Shown here: positions 52,347 to 61,668 of the stretch, piece by piece
How positions within the stretch are numbered: the first letter of the stretch is position 1
How the letters are laid out: every line of letters starts with the position of its first letter
NCBI RefSeq assembly: GCF_001544355.1
Contig: NZ_BCQI01000006.1
Coordinates: 52,104 to 116,103, forward strand
Direction: 5' to 3'
DNA from: Alicyclobacillus acidiphilus NBRC 100859
GTDB taxonomy: Bacteria; Bacillota; Bacilli; Alicyclobacillales; Alicyclobacillaceae
Length of the DNA: 64,000 nt
The notes under the pieces: model-generated
What the model saw: only the letters and a program-made list of their open reading frames with translations
The model's database searches: none
Told to the model about the DNA's origin: nothing
Program-made: the position numbers and the translations under genes

Positions 52347-53921
52347 ATGGCAAAGGTCTATTTGCTGGACACCACACTACGCGATGGAACCCAGGGTGAA
52401 GGCATCAGCCTAACCGTGGCGGACAAGTTGGAAATCGCGCAGAAGCTGGATGACCTAGGTATTGCGTACATTGAAGGTGGATTTCCAGGCGCGAACCCGA
52501 AGGATCAGGATTTTTTCCGCACGGTCAACGAACGGATGAAGCTGAAGCACGCCAAGATGACGGCTTTCGGTTTCACACGCAGGCCAAACGCTTCGGCAGA
52601 GACCGACGAAGGTCTCAAGGCGTTGATTGCGGCCAACACGCCGGCCGTCGCCATTGTCGGCAAGGCATGGGATTTCCATGTCCACGAAGCCCTGAGGATT
52701 CCGCTTGAGACAAATTTACAGATGATTCGGGACACAATCGCCTTTTTGAAGCAGAACAACCGCGAAGTGATCTTTGACGCAGAGCACTTCTTTGATGGCT
52801 ATAAACGCAATCGGGACTACGCTTTGGCGACGCTCACCGCAGCGGCGGAGGCCGGTGTCGACTGGGTTGCGTTGTGCGATACAAACGGCGGCACACTGCC
52901 GAACGAAATTCACGCGATTGTCAGTGAAGTGCGTCGGACGATTCCGGTCGCCGTGGGCATTCATACGCACAACGACGGCGAACTCGCCGTCGCCAATACC
53001 TTGGCCGCGGTGCAGGCGGGGGCGACGATGGTGCATGGAACCATCAACGGGATCGGCGAACGCTGTGGCAACGCCAATCTGGCGTCCATCATCCCGAACC
53101 TCGAATTGAAGATGAACGTATCCTGTCTGCCCAGCCCCGATCATCTTCGGCTGTTGACGTCCACAGCCCGGTTCGTCGGGGAAGTGGCCAATCTGGTGTC
53201 GCATTCGTATCAGCCGTTTGTCGGGCACAGCGCCTTTGCCCACAAAGGCGGTATCCACGTCAGCGCCATCGCCAGAAATCCTGAGACGTACGAGCACATT
53301 CGTCCTGAACTGGTCGGCAACGAACGGCGGGTTCTGGTGTCCGAGTTGTCGGGTCTGTCGAATCTGCAGAGTCAGGCTGAATCGTTCGGCATTTCGGTTG
53401 AAGGACGTACCGAGGAATTGCGCAAACTTCTCAATCACATCAAGGAACTTGAGTACGCCGGCTATCAATTCGAAGGTGCCGAAGCGTCGCAGGAACTCCT
53501 GTTCCGGCGCAGTTTGGGCGCGTTCGATCCGCCGTTTGAAGTTCACTCGGTCCGTGTCGATACCGACGTGCAGACGGATGACGAAGTGACATCGCAGGCC
53601 ATCGTGAAGATATCGATTGGCAACGAGACGGTGTTGACGGTATGCGAAGGGAACGGCCCGGTCAACGCGCTCGACGGCGTGTTGCGCAAGGCGCTGCAGC
53701 CGTTCCGCCCGGAAATCGCGGCCATGCATTTGACCGATTACAAAGTTCGCGTGCTGGACGAAAAAGACGCGACGGCCGCCAAGGTGCGCGTCCTGATTGA
53801 ATCCACAGATGGGCAGGCCGTGTGGCGAACCATTGGCGTTTCGGAGAACGTGATCGAGGCAAGCTGGGAAGCGTTGATCGACAGTATGAACTACTTTCTG
53901 GCGATTGTGGTGCGTCGTTGA
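52347..53921 (+). CDS. cimA: Citramalate synthase
   Basis: 524 residues. The N-terminal HMGL-like barrel has the metal and substrate motifs LDTTLRDGTQGEGIS, HTHNDGELAVANTL and HGTINGIGERCGNANL; LeuA_dimer-type regulatory domain follows from about residue 380. YIEGGFPGANPKD and the LRDGTQGEG variant are those of CimA (citramalate synthase, TIGR00977 group) more than of LeuA. It condenses pyruvate with acetyl-CoA for isoleucine synthesis, bypassing threonine deaminase. ATG 52347 with GGGATGAG upstream. Confidence 0.9.
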   Translation: MAKVYLLDTTLRDGTQGEGISLTVADKLEIAQKLDDLGIAYIEGGFPGANPKDQDFFRTVNERMKLKHAKMTAFGFTRRPNASAETDEGLKALIAANTPAVAIVGKAWDFHVHEALRIPLETNLQMIRDTIAFLKQNNREVIFDAEHFFDGYKRNRDYALATLTAAAEAGVDWVALCDTNGGTLPNEIHAIVSEVRRTIPVAVGIHTHNDGELAVANTLAAVQAGATMVHGTINGIGERCGNANLASIIPNLELKMNVSCLPSPDHLRLLTSTARFVGEVANLVSHSYQPFVGHSAFAHKGGIHVSAIARNPETYEHIRPELVGNERRVLVSELSGLSNLQSQAESFGISVEGRTEELRKLLNHIKELEYAGYQFEGAEASQELLFRRSLGAFDPPFEVHSVRVDTDVQTDDEVTSQAIVKISIGNETVLTVCEGNGPVNALDGVLRKALQPFRPEIAAMHLTDYKVRVLDEKDATAAKVRVLIESTDGQAVWRTIGVSENVIEASWEALIDSMNYFLAIVVRR

Positions 53922-54023
53922 CCGCTCGTTCGATCCCGGCTCGCCAAGGTACTTGGACGAACTTGAGATGGGCCTCTCGGAAGGGCAGAATAGGGTTGAG
54001 TGATTTCGAGAGGAGGCATGGCG

Positions 54024-54986
54024 GTGTCGACCATGAGAGCAGTTCAGATTGTAGATCGGGGCGGTCCGCTTCGATTGGTGGAGATACCCATCCCGGAACC
54101 TGAGGCCAACCAGGTCCGGATTCGCGTGGAAGCCTGCGGCGTCTGCCACGGCGAGGTGGTGGCCTTGGAGGGGCATCATCCGAACATGCGCTATCCCAGA
54201 GTGCCAGGGCACGAAGTGATTGGCGTGATCGACAAACTCGGCGCAGACGTCCAAGGTTGGGACGTCGGAACGCGGGTCGGTGTCGGCTGGGCTGGCGGTC
54301 ACGGTGAAGTGACGGGCCTTACATACGACGGTGGCTACGCGGAGTATATGATTGCCAACGTGGACGGCCTGGCGCGCGTGCCAGATGGATTGAGCCCGGT
54401 CGAAGTGGCTCCGCTGATGTGTGCTGGCAACACGGTGTTCACCGCGCTGAGATCATCTCAGGCGAAGCCTGGGGACGTGGTTGCCATCGGCGGGATCGGT
54501 GGATTGGGCCACCTTGCAGTGCAGTACGCTCGCAAGTCTGGCTACCGGACCGTCGCGGTCTCCCGCGGGCGTGACAAAGAGGCTTTGGCGAAGCAGCTCG
54601 GCGCGCACGTGTACATCGATGCGAAAACGGAAGACGTCGGCGCGGTGCTGAAATCCCTGGGAGGAGCCAAGGTGGCCATCGCCACGGCGCCCAACTCGAC
54701 GGCCATCAAGCAGTTGTTCGACGGGCTCGCGTACGGCGGCGAAATGGTTGTCGTGGCCGGTTCCGGCGATCCGCTCGATCTAAGCGCCGCCGATCTGCTC
54801 GGCGGCAAACGCGCCATCCGCGGATGGACGGCAGGGCCCGCCGCAGACTCGGAAGCGACCATCGCGTTCAGCGTGTTGACCGATGTGCGGCCGATGATCG
54901 AGACATTTCCACTGGAGAAGGCCCAAGAGGCGTTTGACAAGATGATGTCCGCGGACGTCCGATTCCGGGCTGTCCTGACGATGTAA
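54024..54986 (+). CDS. Zinc alcohol dehydrogenase lacking the structural-zinc lobe
   Basis: 320 residues as annotated, shorter than the usual 340. Catalytic-zinc ligands are present (C in ACGVCHGEV, HE in PGHEVIG, C in PLMCAGNT), as is IGGIGGLGHLAVQYA. The stretch that normally carries four cysteines binding structural zinc is absent: VGVGWAGGHG runs straight into EVTGLTYDGGYAEY. GTG 54024 is favoured over ATG 54018 because AGAGGAGG ends at about 54016. The product may still fold, as some MDR enzymes lack this zinc. Confidence 0.82.
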   Translation: MSTMRAVQIVDRGGPLRLVEIPIPEPEANQVRIRVEACGVCHGEVVALEGHHPNMRYPRVPGHEVIGVIDKLGADVQGWDVGTRVGVGWAGGHGEVTGLTYDGGYAEYMIANVDGLARVPDGLSPVEVAPLMCAGNTVFTALRSSQAKPGDVVAIGGIGGLGHLAVQYARKSGYRTVAVSRGRDKEALAKQLGAHVYIDAKTEDVGAVLKSLGGAKVAIATAPNSTAIKQLFDGLAYGGEMVVVAGSGDPLDLSAADLLGGKRAIRGWTAGPAADSEATIAFSVLTDVRPMIETFPLEKAQEAFDKMMSADVRFRAVLTM

Positions 54987-55040
54987 CGGAAATCCCGCGT
55001 ATGGTTTGAGCGAGGTTCTCTCGACGATAGTTTGTTCCCC

Positions 55041-55106
55041 AGGCTGCCAGACGGCATGGAGGCACTTCCAGATGGAGGCATACTTCCTTGTGCCGTTTGG
55101 CAGCCT
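55041..55106 (+). terminator. Long-loop hairpin between adh and the aspartate decarboxylase gene
   Basis: AGGCTGCCAGACGGCA (55041-55056) pairs with TGCCGTTTGGCAGCCT (55091-55106), 16 bp with one G-T pair, 34-nt loop, then ATTTTGG. Terminator of adh or attenuator of the next gene. Confidence 0.6.
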
Positions 55107-55198
55107 ATTTTGGTGTGCCCTGCCGCAAAACGGTATATCCATACCGGGCCGGGCCAGCGTCCCCAGACAGCCATCAATCCAAATGACGAGGTGCAAGG

Positions 55199-56836
55199 AT
55201 GGGAAAGACAGACTTCGATCTTCGCGAACGGCGCAAAATGGAACGCAGTTTCGAGGCGATCAGCCCGTTTGAGCTTAAGAACGAATTGCTTCGGTTGGCG
55301 GATGAATATCAGAAGAAGAGCAATCGGGCGCTGCTGGACGCAGGCCGCGGGAATCCCAACTGGATTGCCGCCGCACCGCGCGAGGCGTTCTTCGCGTTGG
55401 GCCAGTTCGCTGTGCAGGAGAGCCGCCGGGTTTGGGACGATGGCGATCTCGCCGGCAAGCCGCGCATGCCAGGCATCGCGCAGCGGTTCCGTGCTTTTAC
55501 GGCCGATCACGCGTCCACGCCCGGCGTCGACTTGCTCAAGCGCATTGTCGATTACGGCGTAACCGCGCAAGGATTTGACGAGGACGAATGGGTGTACGAG
55601 TTGGTTGACGGGATCATCGGAGACAACTATCCGATGCCGGATCGCATGCTGACGCACATGGAAAGCGTCGTTCATGATTTTATTCTCAAGGAGTTGTGCC
55701 AAGGGGACGAGCGTCTCGCCGAGTTTGATTTGTTCGCCGTCGAAGGCGCGACGGCGGCCATGTGCTACATATTCGACTCGCTATCGGCCAACGAGCTTCT
55801 CAAGCGGGGCGACAAAGTGGCCATCATGGTGCCGATTTTCCCGCCGTACGTGGAGATTCCGGAGCTTGATCGATACGCGTTTGACGTCGTGGAGATTCGA
55901 GCGTCGGCTGTCAACGATCGCGGCGAACACACGTGGCAATATCCTCCTGAGGAACTGGAAAAACTCGCGGACCCGGCGGTCAAAGCGCTGTTCCTCGTCA
56001 ATCCCAGCAACCCCCCGTCGGTGGCGTTGGACGCCAATTCGGTGAACAAGCTGGTCGATATCGTCCAGAACCACAATCCGCACTTGATGATTATCAGCGA
56101 CGACGTGTATAGCACATTTGTCGATGGATTCCGTTCTCTGATGGCGGATTTGCCGCGCAACACGATCGGCGTGTACTCGTTTTCCAAGTATTTCGGCGTC
56201 ACCGGGTGGCGTCTTGGTGTCATCGCGTTGGCGAGAGACAACGTGTTTAACGAGTTGCTCAAGGAACTGCCGGACGAACGCCAGCAGGCGCTTTCCAAGC
56301 GTTACGCGTCGATGACGCGGGAGCCCGGGAAGTTGTCGATGATCGATCGAATCGTTGCCGACAGCCGCCAGGTCGCGCTCAATCACACGGCTGGACTGTC
56401 GACGCCGCAGCAGGTGCAAATGGCCTTGTTCTGCGCATTCGCGCTGCTCGACGAACACGATGTCTACAAACGGAAGACCAAGGACATCTGCCACCGCCGA
56501 ATGACCTTGCTGTATGACGGGTTGGGCTTGCCATTGCCGAATTTGCCGAACGACGCGGATTATTACACCGACATCGATCTCGAAAACTGGACCACCCAGA
56601 CGTATGGCGCAGCGTTCACGGAGTACATGAAGAGCCATTACGAGCCGATTGACATCCTCTTCCGCCTGGCCGAAAACTCAGGGATCGTTCTGCTCAATGG
56701 CGGTGGCTTTCACGGTCCGACATGGTCGATCCGCGTTTCGCTGGCCAACTTGGACGACGAGGCGTACGCCCAGATTGGACAAGATCTGAAGGCCGCCTTG
56801 CAGCAGTATGTGAACGAATATCAATCTAACACTTGA
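55199..56836 (+). CDS. asdA: Bifunctional aspartate aminotransferase / aspartate 4-decarboxylase
   Basis: 545 residues, the typical length of AsdA (fold type I PLP enzymes with an N-terminal extension). DAGRGNPNWIA, NPSNPPSVAL and the PLP lysine in YSFSKYFGVTGWRLG agree with that family. The reaction is aspartate to alanine plus CO2, which consumes a proton; such enzymes often work with an aspartate:alanine antiporter, not seen in the window. The start ATG 55199 has GAGGTGCAAGG upstream. A small hairpin overlaps the stop codon (56824-56844). Confidence 0.88.
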   Translation: MGKTDFDLRERRKMERSFEAISPFELKNELLRLADEYQKKSNRALLDAGRGNPNWIAAAPREAFFALGQFAVQESRRVWDDGDLAGKPRMPGIAQRFRAFTADHASTPGVDLLKRIVDYGVTAQGFDEDEWVYELVDGIIGDNYPMPDRMLTHMESVVHDFILKELCQGDERLAEFDLFAVEGATAAMCYIFDSLSANELLKRGDKVAIMVPIFPPYVEIPELDRYAFDVVEIRASAVNDRGEHTWQYPPEELEKLADPAVKALFLVNPSNPPSVALDANSVNKLVDIVQNHNPHLMIISDDVYSTFVDGFRSLMADLPRNTIGVYSFSKYFGVTGWRLGVIALARDNVFNELLKELPDERQQALSKRYASMTREPGKLSMIDRIVADSRQVALNHTAGLSTPQQVQMALFCAFALLDEHDVYKRKTKDICHRRMTLLYDGLGLPLPNLPNDADYYTDIDLENWTTQTYGAAFTEYMKSHYEPIDILFRLAENSGIVLLNGGGFHGPTWSIRVSLANLDDEAYAQIGQDLKAALQQYVNEYQSNT

Positions 56837-56955
56837 TGTTAGATGCTCCTAACTGTAGAATATCGATTGGAAACATGACTGCGTTAGTCAGGATTTCAGA
56901 GACGAGATGATTCACCATCGGCTCACTATCGATAGAACAGTTGGGAGGAACCATC

Positions 56956-57948
56956 GTGTCCATAGCGAGATGGAGTGCGAAGAGAATCGCATTGGGTATC
57001 ATGGGCGTCATCGTGATCGGCATACTGGTTTGGCAAGGCTTCGCCGCTGGCGGCAATCCGGATCCGACGCAGCATAACATCGGACGTGGAGCGGCAATTG
57101 TCGATACCGGTATTCTCGTCTTTCGCGAAGGCCTGGAAACGATTCTCGTGCTGTCGGCGATCACGGCGAGCCTCGTCCGCACCGGGAAAGGGTACTGGAA
57201 GCCCATTTCTGGAGGTGCCGGATTAGCGTTTGGGGCGACGCTTGTGACATGGTTCATCGTCGTTGGCATCATTTCGCTGGTCGGGCAAACTGCGCCTGAG
57301 CTCTCCATCCAGGCTGGCACCGGATTGCTCGCCATCGTCGTGCTCTTGATCGTGATGAATTGGTTCTTCCATCGGATATACTGGACTGGATGGATCAGCA
57401 TGCACAACAAGAAGAAGCGCGAGATTATCGACACCCTGGAGACTTCGGACAACGGCGAGGGAGGGGCGAGATCGCTCGCCTATCGCGGTCTCTTGATTCT
57501 TGGTTTCAGTTCGGTATACCGAGAAGGTTTTGAGGTTGTGCTGTTTCTGCAAAACACTCGGATGCAGGTCGGGTCTGGCGTCGTCGTGATTGGCTCAGCC
57601 ATTGGCTTGGTTCTGACGATGATGGTCGCGGTCCTTGCGTTCTTCGCGCATCGCAAACTGCCGTACAAGAAGATGCTCGTTCTGACGGGAGTCATGCTCG
57701 GCGCGGTCCTGCTGGTGATGGTCGGCGAGCAGGTGCAGGAGATGCAGCTTGCCGGATGGATGCCGACAACGCCGCTGAACCTTCACATTCCTGCATGGGC
57801 GGGACTGTGGTTCTCGTTGTTCAACAACGTGCAGAGTCTTGTTTCGCAGGTGATTGCGTTCGTGCTCGTCGTAGGTTCCTACTTCGGAGCACAGTATGTT
57901 CGAGTCTGGAAACCTCGCCGCGCACACGCCAAGAGTGTCACTGCGTAA
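56956..57948 (+). CDS. FTR1-family high-affinity iron permease
   Basis: 330 residues, with about seven to eight helices. Two REGxE iron-binding motifs are present: FREGLETILVLSA and YREGFEVVLFLQ. FTR1 proteins carry iron across the membrane, usually with an oxidase or EfeO/EfeB partner; none is adjacent. The start is GTG 56956 (GGGAGG, 6 nt); the TTG at 56941 overlaps that site. Confidence 0.88.
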   Translation: MSIARWSAKRIALGIMGVIVIGILVWQGFAAGGNPDPTQHNIGRGAAIVDTGILVFREGLETILVLSAITASLVRTGKGYWKPISGGAGLAFGATLVTWFIVVGIISLVGQTAPELSIQAGTGLLAIVVLLIVMNWFFHRIYWTGWISMHNKKKREIIDTLETSDNGEGGARSLAYRGLLILGFSSVYREGFEVVLFLQNTRMQVGSGVVVIGSAIGLVLTMMVAVLAFFAHRKLPYKKMLVLTGVMLGAVLLVMVGEQVQEMQLAGWMPTTPLNLHIPAWAGLWFSLFNNVQSLVSQVIAFVLVVGSYFGAQYVRVWKPRRAHAKSVTA

Positions 57949-57986
57949 AGCCGTGAGGCTGGATTTGAATCGGAGGAAGGATGCGC

Positions 57987-58226
57987 ATGATCTTCGGATT
58001 TGGATTCGGCAGTCCGCTTACAAGCATTTTGATGCTGCTCGGCACGAGCGCGTTGAGTTTCCTGTTGTTTCGCGGGTGCAACCGCGACGCCCAAAAACGC
58101 CGCAAGCCGTCGCGCGACGAGCTTCGGAAGTATTATTACGAGCAGCGTCAACGCGCCCGCGAGTTGTCTGCCAAATTTGATTTGACGGACGAAGAAATTG
58201 AAAAGAAGCTCGATGAATTCGAATGA
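57987..58226 (+). CDS. Small membrane-anchored protein, unknown
   Basis: 79 residues (81 if ATG 57981 is used). One N-terminal hydrophobic segment (LTSILMLLGTSALSFLLF), then a charged helical tail (RKYYYEQRQRARELSAKFDL). GGAGGAAGG lies just upstream. It follows the iron permease by 38 bp and is closed by a terminator. Role unknown. Confidence 0.65.
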   Translation: MIFGFGFGSPLTSILMLLGTSALSFLLFRGCNRDAQKRRKPSRDELRKYYYEQRQRARELSAKFDLTDEEIEKKLDEFE

Positions 58227-58227
58227 G

Positions 58228-58253
58228 AACCGCTCCATGGAGAGCGGTTTTTT
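58228..58253 (+). terminator. Intrinsic terminator
   Basis: AACCGCTC and GAGCGGTT around a 6-nt loop, ending in TTTTTT. Confidence 0.85.
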
Positions 58254-58348
58254 CATGGGAATTCGCGTGCGGCGATCTTCGTTCATCTCACGTTCATAAA
58301 CGAGGATTACTGTTCTACGTGGCAAGATTTATGCGAGGAGGAGAGAAC

Positions 58349-59380
58349 ATGGAAGAGCGCAACCCGGGGAACGCGAACGCGAATCTCCAAAACCTGGCCG
58401 TCGAAGCGCACGGACTGGTGAAAATATTTGGCCAACACCGCGCGGTCGATGGCGTGGATCTGCGCGTTGAAGCAGGTTCCGTATATGGCGTATTGGGACC
58501 GAATGGCGCCGGCAAGACGACGACCATCAGCATGCTGGCGACGCTGTTGCGGCCAGATGCCGGATCGGCCAAAATCTTCGGGTACGATGTCGTGAAGGAT
58601 CCACATATTGTGCGCCAGTTGATTGGCGTGACGGGGCAGTATGCCTCGGTCGACGAGACGCTGAGCGCCATGGAGAATTTGATCATTTTTTCGAGGCTGC
58701 TTGGACTCAGCCGATCCGACGCACGGCGCAAGGCTGTGGAATTGCTGGAGGAATTCGGCCTTACCGAAGCGGCAAAACGGCCTCTGAAGAAATTTTCAGG
58801 AGGCATGCGCCGGAGACTGGATTTGGCTGCGAGTTTGATCGCTCAACCGCCGCTTATCTTCCTGGATGAACCGACGACCGGACTGGATCCCCGCACGCGG
58901 GCCCAAATGTGGGATACGATCCGGCGTCTGGTGAAGACGGGCTCCACTGTACTGCTGACGACGCAATATCTGGACGAGGCGGATCAGTTGGCGGATCGAA
59001 TCGCCGTGATCGATCACGGCCGCGTCGTCGCAGAAGGCACCGTCGACGAATTGAAAGCGTCCATCGGCACGTCGTCGTTGCACCTGCGCCCCGAGCAACG
59101 AGAACACATCGACGAGGTGCGCCGCACGGTGGATCGCGTGCTTGGCGTGCAGGCGGTCGTGTCGCCCGAGGCGGGCAAGGTCACTGCGCCGATGTTGGAC
59201 GCGGATAAAGTGACGGATCTCCTGATAGCCCTGCGCGAATCGGGCATTCGGTTGACCGAGATGAGTGTACAGAAGCCGACGCTGGATGAAGTGTTTCTCA
59301 CGATTACCGGACACGGCGTCGATCACGATTCCACCGATGAGTCGGGGGCCCTTGACGGGAAGGAGGCAGCCATCTCATGA
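58349..59380 (+). CDS. ABC exporter ATPase, DrrA type
   Basis: 343 residues. Walker A GPNGAGKTT, signature FSGGMRRRLD, Walker B LIFLDEPTTGLDP and switch residue in TTQYLDEADQ (the DrrA-type TTQYLDEA). The C-terminal extension (VDELKASIGTSSLHLRP onward) is usual for DrrA. ATG 58349 follows GAGGAGGAG. Its stop overlaps the permease start by four bases. Exports an unknown, probably hydrophobic compound. Confidence 0.9.
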   Translation: MEERNPGNANANLQNLAVEAHGLVKIFGQHRAVDGVDLRVEAGSVYGVLGPNGAGKTTTISMLATLLRPDAGSAKIFGYDVVKDPHIVRQLIGVTGQYASVDETLSAMENLIIFSRLLGLSRSDARRKAVELLEEFGLTEAAKRPLKKFSGGMRRRLDLAASLIAQPPLIFLDEPTTGLDPRTRAQMWDTIRRLVKTGSTVLLTTQYLDEADQLADRIAVIDHGRVVAEGTVDELKASIGTSSLHLRPEQREHIDEVRRTVDRVLGVQAVVSPEAGKVTAPMLDADKVTDLLIALRESGIRLTEMSVQKPTLDEVFLTITGHGVDHDSTDESGALDGKEAAIS

Positions 59381-60192
59381 GCATGTCCACCATCACACCA
59401 GTCTCTCAGCGCAATTTGAAACGTCACACCAGTTTCGGGCAATCGTTGCGGAACTCGTTCACCATGGCTTATCGCGGCCTCTTGAAAATTCGGCGCACGC
59501 CTGAGCAGCTGTTTGACGTCACGTTCCAGCCCATCATCTTCACACTGATGTTCACCTACATTTTCGGCGGAGCCATCTCGGGCAGTGTGCAGAGTTATCT
59601 GCCAGTCATCATTCCTGGTATCCTGGTGCAAACGGTGATCACGACGTCCGTTGTCACGGGTGTGCAACTGCGTGAAGATATGGACAAGGGCGTGTTCGAT
59701 CGATTCAAATCGCTTCCCATTGCCCGCATCGCACCTTTGGCAGGCGCGCTGTTGGCAGACACGATTCGCTATACGATTGCAACCGTGCTCACGTTCGCCA
59801 TGGGCTATGTCATGGGGTATCGACCTGCTGGCCATCTGGATCACGTCGCGATCGCCGGCATTCTGGTGATTGTTTGCTCGTGGGCGATGAGTTGGATCTT
59901 CGCGTTCTTCGGGGTGATTGCCCGCACGGCATCCAGCGTGCAAGGGATTTCGATGATCATTCTCTTCCCGCTCACGTTCTTGTCCAACGCCTTTGTGCCC
60001 GCGCAAACGATGCCGAAGTGGCTGCAGTGGTTTGTTCACATCAACCCCATCTCCCATTTGGTCACCGCGGTTCGAAATCTCGCAAATTCGGGTACAATTG
60101 GCAGTGACTTTGCAATATCACTGATGGGCGCGGCTGTCGTCGTAGCTATCTTTGCGCCGCTGACCGTGCGCGCCTACATGCGCCGCACGTAA
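59377..60192 (+). CDS. ABC exporter permease, DrrB type (ABC-2)
   Basis: 271 residues, six helices, with the ABC-2 pattern LREDMDKGVFDRFKSLPIAR and the QGISMIILFPLTFLSNAFVP segment. It pairs with the preceding ATPase; ATGA overlap. Confidence 0.9.
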   Translation: MSMSTITPVSQRNLKRHTSFGQSLRNSFTMAYRGLLKIRRTPEQLFDVTFQPIIFTLMFTYIFGGAISGSVQSYLPVIIPGILVQTVITTSVVTGVQLREDMDKGVFDRFKSLPIARIAPLAGALLADTIRYTIATVLTFAMGYVMGYRPAGHLDHVAIAGILVIVCSWAMSWIFAFFGVIARTASSVQGISMIILFPLTFLSNAFVPAQTMPKWLQWFVHINPISHLVTAVRNLANSGTIGSDFAISLMGAAVVVAIFAPLTVRAYMRRT

Positions 60193-60193
60193 T

Positions 60194-60214
60194 GAGGTCG
60201 CTTTAGGCGACCTC
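60194..60214. terminator. Hairpin between convergent genes
   Basis: GAGGTCGC-tttag-GCGACCTC, directly after the DrrB-type stop. Confidence 0.6.
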
Positions 60215-60308
60215 TCCGTCAACGTGTCCGTCTATTTTCAGTGATTCAGCGGCGAGCCTCGCGCCCTCGTGGCGGTTGTACAAATGGAGGCGAACGCCGC
60301 AAAGCGAA

Positions 60309-60776
60309 TCATTCCGGCGATTCGATCACCCGTTGGATGTCCATCGATGCCGCGATGGAAGCGAGTTTGTCGAGCCCGCCCAGCAGTCCTTCGAGTTCCT
60401 TCTCAGAGAACTGTTTCAAGCAGTGCTCAATCACGCGTTTGCGGATGGCCAACACGTTCTCCAAGGCATTTTCTCCGGCCGGCGTCAATTCGACCGTGAC
60501 GACTCTTCGATCCTCCGCATCTCGTTCCCGCACGACGAAACCGTGGCCTTCCAATCTGTCCAACATGAGCGTGATGGAGCTCCGGGCGACTTCCATTTTG
60601 TCTGCGAGCCGCGAAATTGGGCATTTGCCTTCCTTCTTCACAAGATGCAGCAGAAATACTTGACTGGGCGTGAGTTCGTTTTTCAAGCGTCGCATCAGGT
60701 GTGGGCCCAAATTTTGAATGACGAGAACGAGCGTGGCGTCGAAACGTTCTGTCAGTGACTGGGTGTTGGAATTCAT
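60309..60776 (-). CDS. MarR-family regulator
   Basis: 155 residues from ATG 60776 (GAAGGGGC upstream). Winged helix at about residues 45-105: CPISRLADKMEVARSSITLM, then DRLEGHGFVVRERDAEDRRVVTVELT. It is divergent from an MBL-fold gene and convergent with the DrrAB-type genes, and could control either. A TCAAATATTGA palindrome lies in the intergenic DNA. Confidence 0.9.
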   Translation of the reverse strand: MNSNTQSLTERFDATLVLVIQNLGPHLMRRLKNELTPSQVFLLHLVKKEGKCPISRLADKMEVARSSITLMLDRLEGHGFVVRERDAEDRRVVTVELTPAGENALENVLAIRKRVIEHCLKQFSEKELEGLLGGLDKLASIAASMDIQRVIESPE

Positions 60777-60812
60777 TCGGCTTGCCCCTTCTCTGTTTAC
60801 CATCCAATTTGC

Positions 60813-60849
60813 TCAAATATTGAACTGCTTAACGTTTCGGCTTTAGAAT
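60813..60849 (+). promoter_or_regulatory. MBL-gene promoter with MarR operator candidate
   Basis: TTGAAC (60820-60825) lies 18 bp from TAGAAT (60844-60849). The palindrome TCAAATATTGA (60813-60823) overlaps the -35 box, so MarR binding would block it. Confidence 0.5.
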
Positions 60850-60904
60850 GGTTATACAAGATAAGGGAGGTGGAGTAAAGCTCAATAGATGGGCTTTGCG
60901 GTCT

Positions 60905-61642
60905 ATGAAGATTGCCAATGGAGTAGAGGTTCTCGAATTAACGATGAATATGATGGGTCAAGCCAGTGTGATTCATCCGACCTTGCTTTGGGACGAACAA
61001 GAGGTCATCCTCGTTGACACCGGCATTCCCGGCCAACGTGAAGACATCGCCGCAGCCATGTCCCAAGCGGGCGTGTCCATCGACGCCTTGACAAAGGTGA
61101 TTTTGACGCATCAGGATATCGACCATATTGGCAGTCTTCCAGAGATCCTGAAATCTGCGACGAAACCGGTGGAAGTGCTTGCGCATGCCGAGGACAAGCC
61201 GTATATCGAAGGGGACAAGCCGTCGTTGAAGATGACGCCGGAGCGCGTGGCCAAGATGCTTGAATCGCTTCCGGAGGATGCGCGTCAAAAAGTCCAGGCG
61301 ATGTTTGGTACGCCGATCACGGCGAAGGTGGATCGGACCATCGGCGACGGCGAAGTGCTGCCGTACTGCGGCGGGATCTCAGTCATTTTCACACCCGGCC
61401 ACACACCTGGCCACGTCAGCCTGTACCATCAACCGAGCAAGACGTTGATCACGGGAGACGCGCTTGTGGCAGCCAACGGAGAATTACTGGGACCCAATCC
61501 GCAGGCGACGCCCGACATGGAAATGGCACTGAGATCGTTGAAAAAATTCACGGAGTACGATATTTCGACGGTGATCTGTTATCACGGCGGCGTCTACACG
61601 AACAATCCCAACGCTCGACTCGCTGAACTGGCAAACGGATGA
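60905..61642 (+). CDS. MBL-fold metallo-hydrolase
   Basis: About 245 residues. The metal motif THQDIDHIG (HxDxDH, second His replaced by Asp as in several branches), then FTPGHTPGHVSLY, LITGDAL and CYHGG. The start is uncertain: family proteins begin near MKIANGVEVLEL (ATG 60905), but the good GGGAGGTGG site lies at 60865-60873, 30 nt away; TTG 60896 is an alternative. Substrate unknown. Confidence 0.85.
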   Translation: MKIANGVEVLELTMNMMGQASVIHPTLLWDEQEVILVDTGIPGQREDIAAAMSQAGVSIDALTKVILTHQDIDHIGSLPEILKSATKPVEVLAHAEDKPYIEGDKPSLKMTPERVAKMLESLPEDARQKVQAMFGTPITAKVDRTIGDGEVLPYCGGISVIFTPGHTPGHVSLYHQPSKTLITGDALVAANGELLGPNPQATPDMEMALRSLKKFTEYDISTVICYHGGVYTNNPNARLAELANG

Positions 61643-61668
61643 TCGGTGAAGCCTAGGAGATTCGTGGG

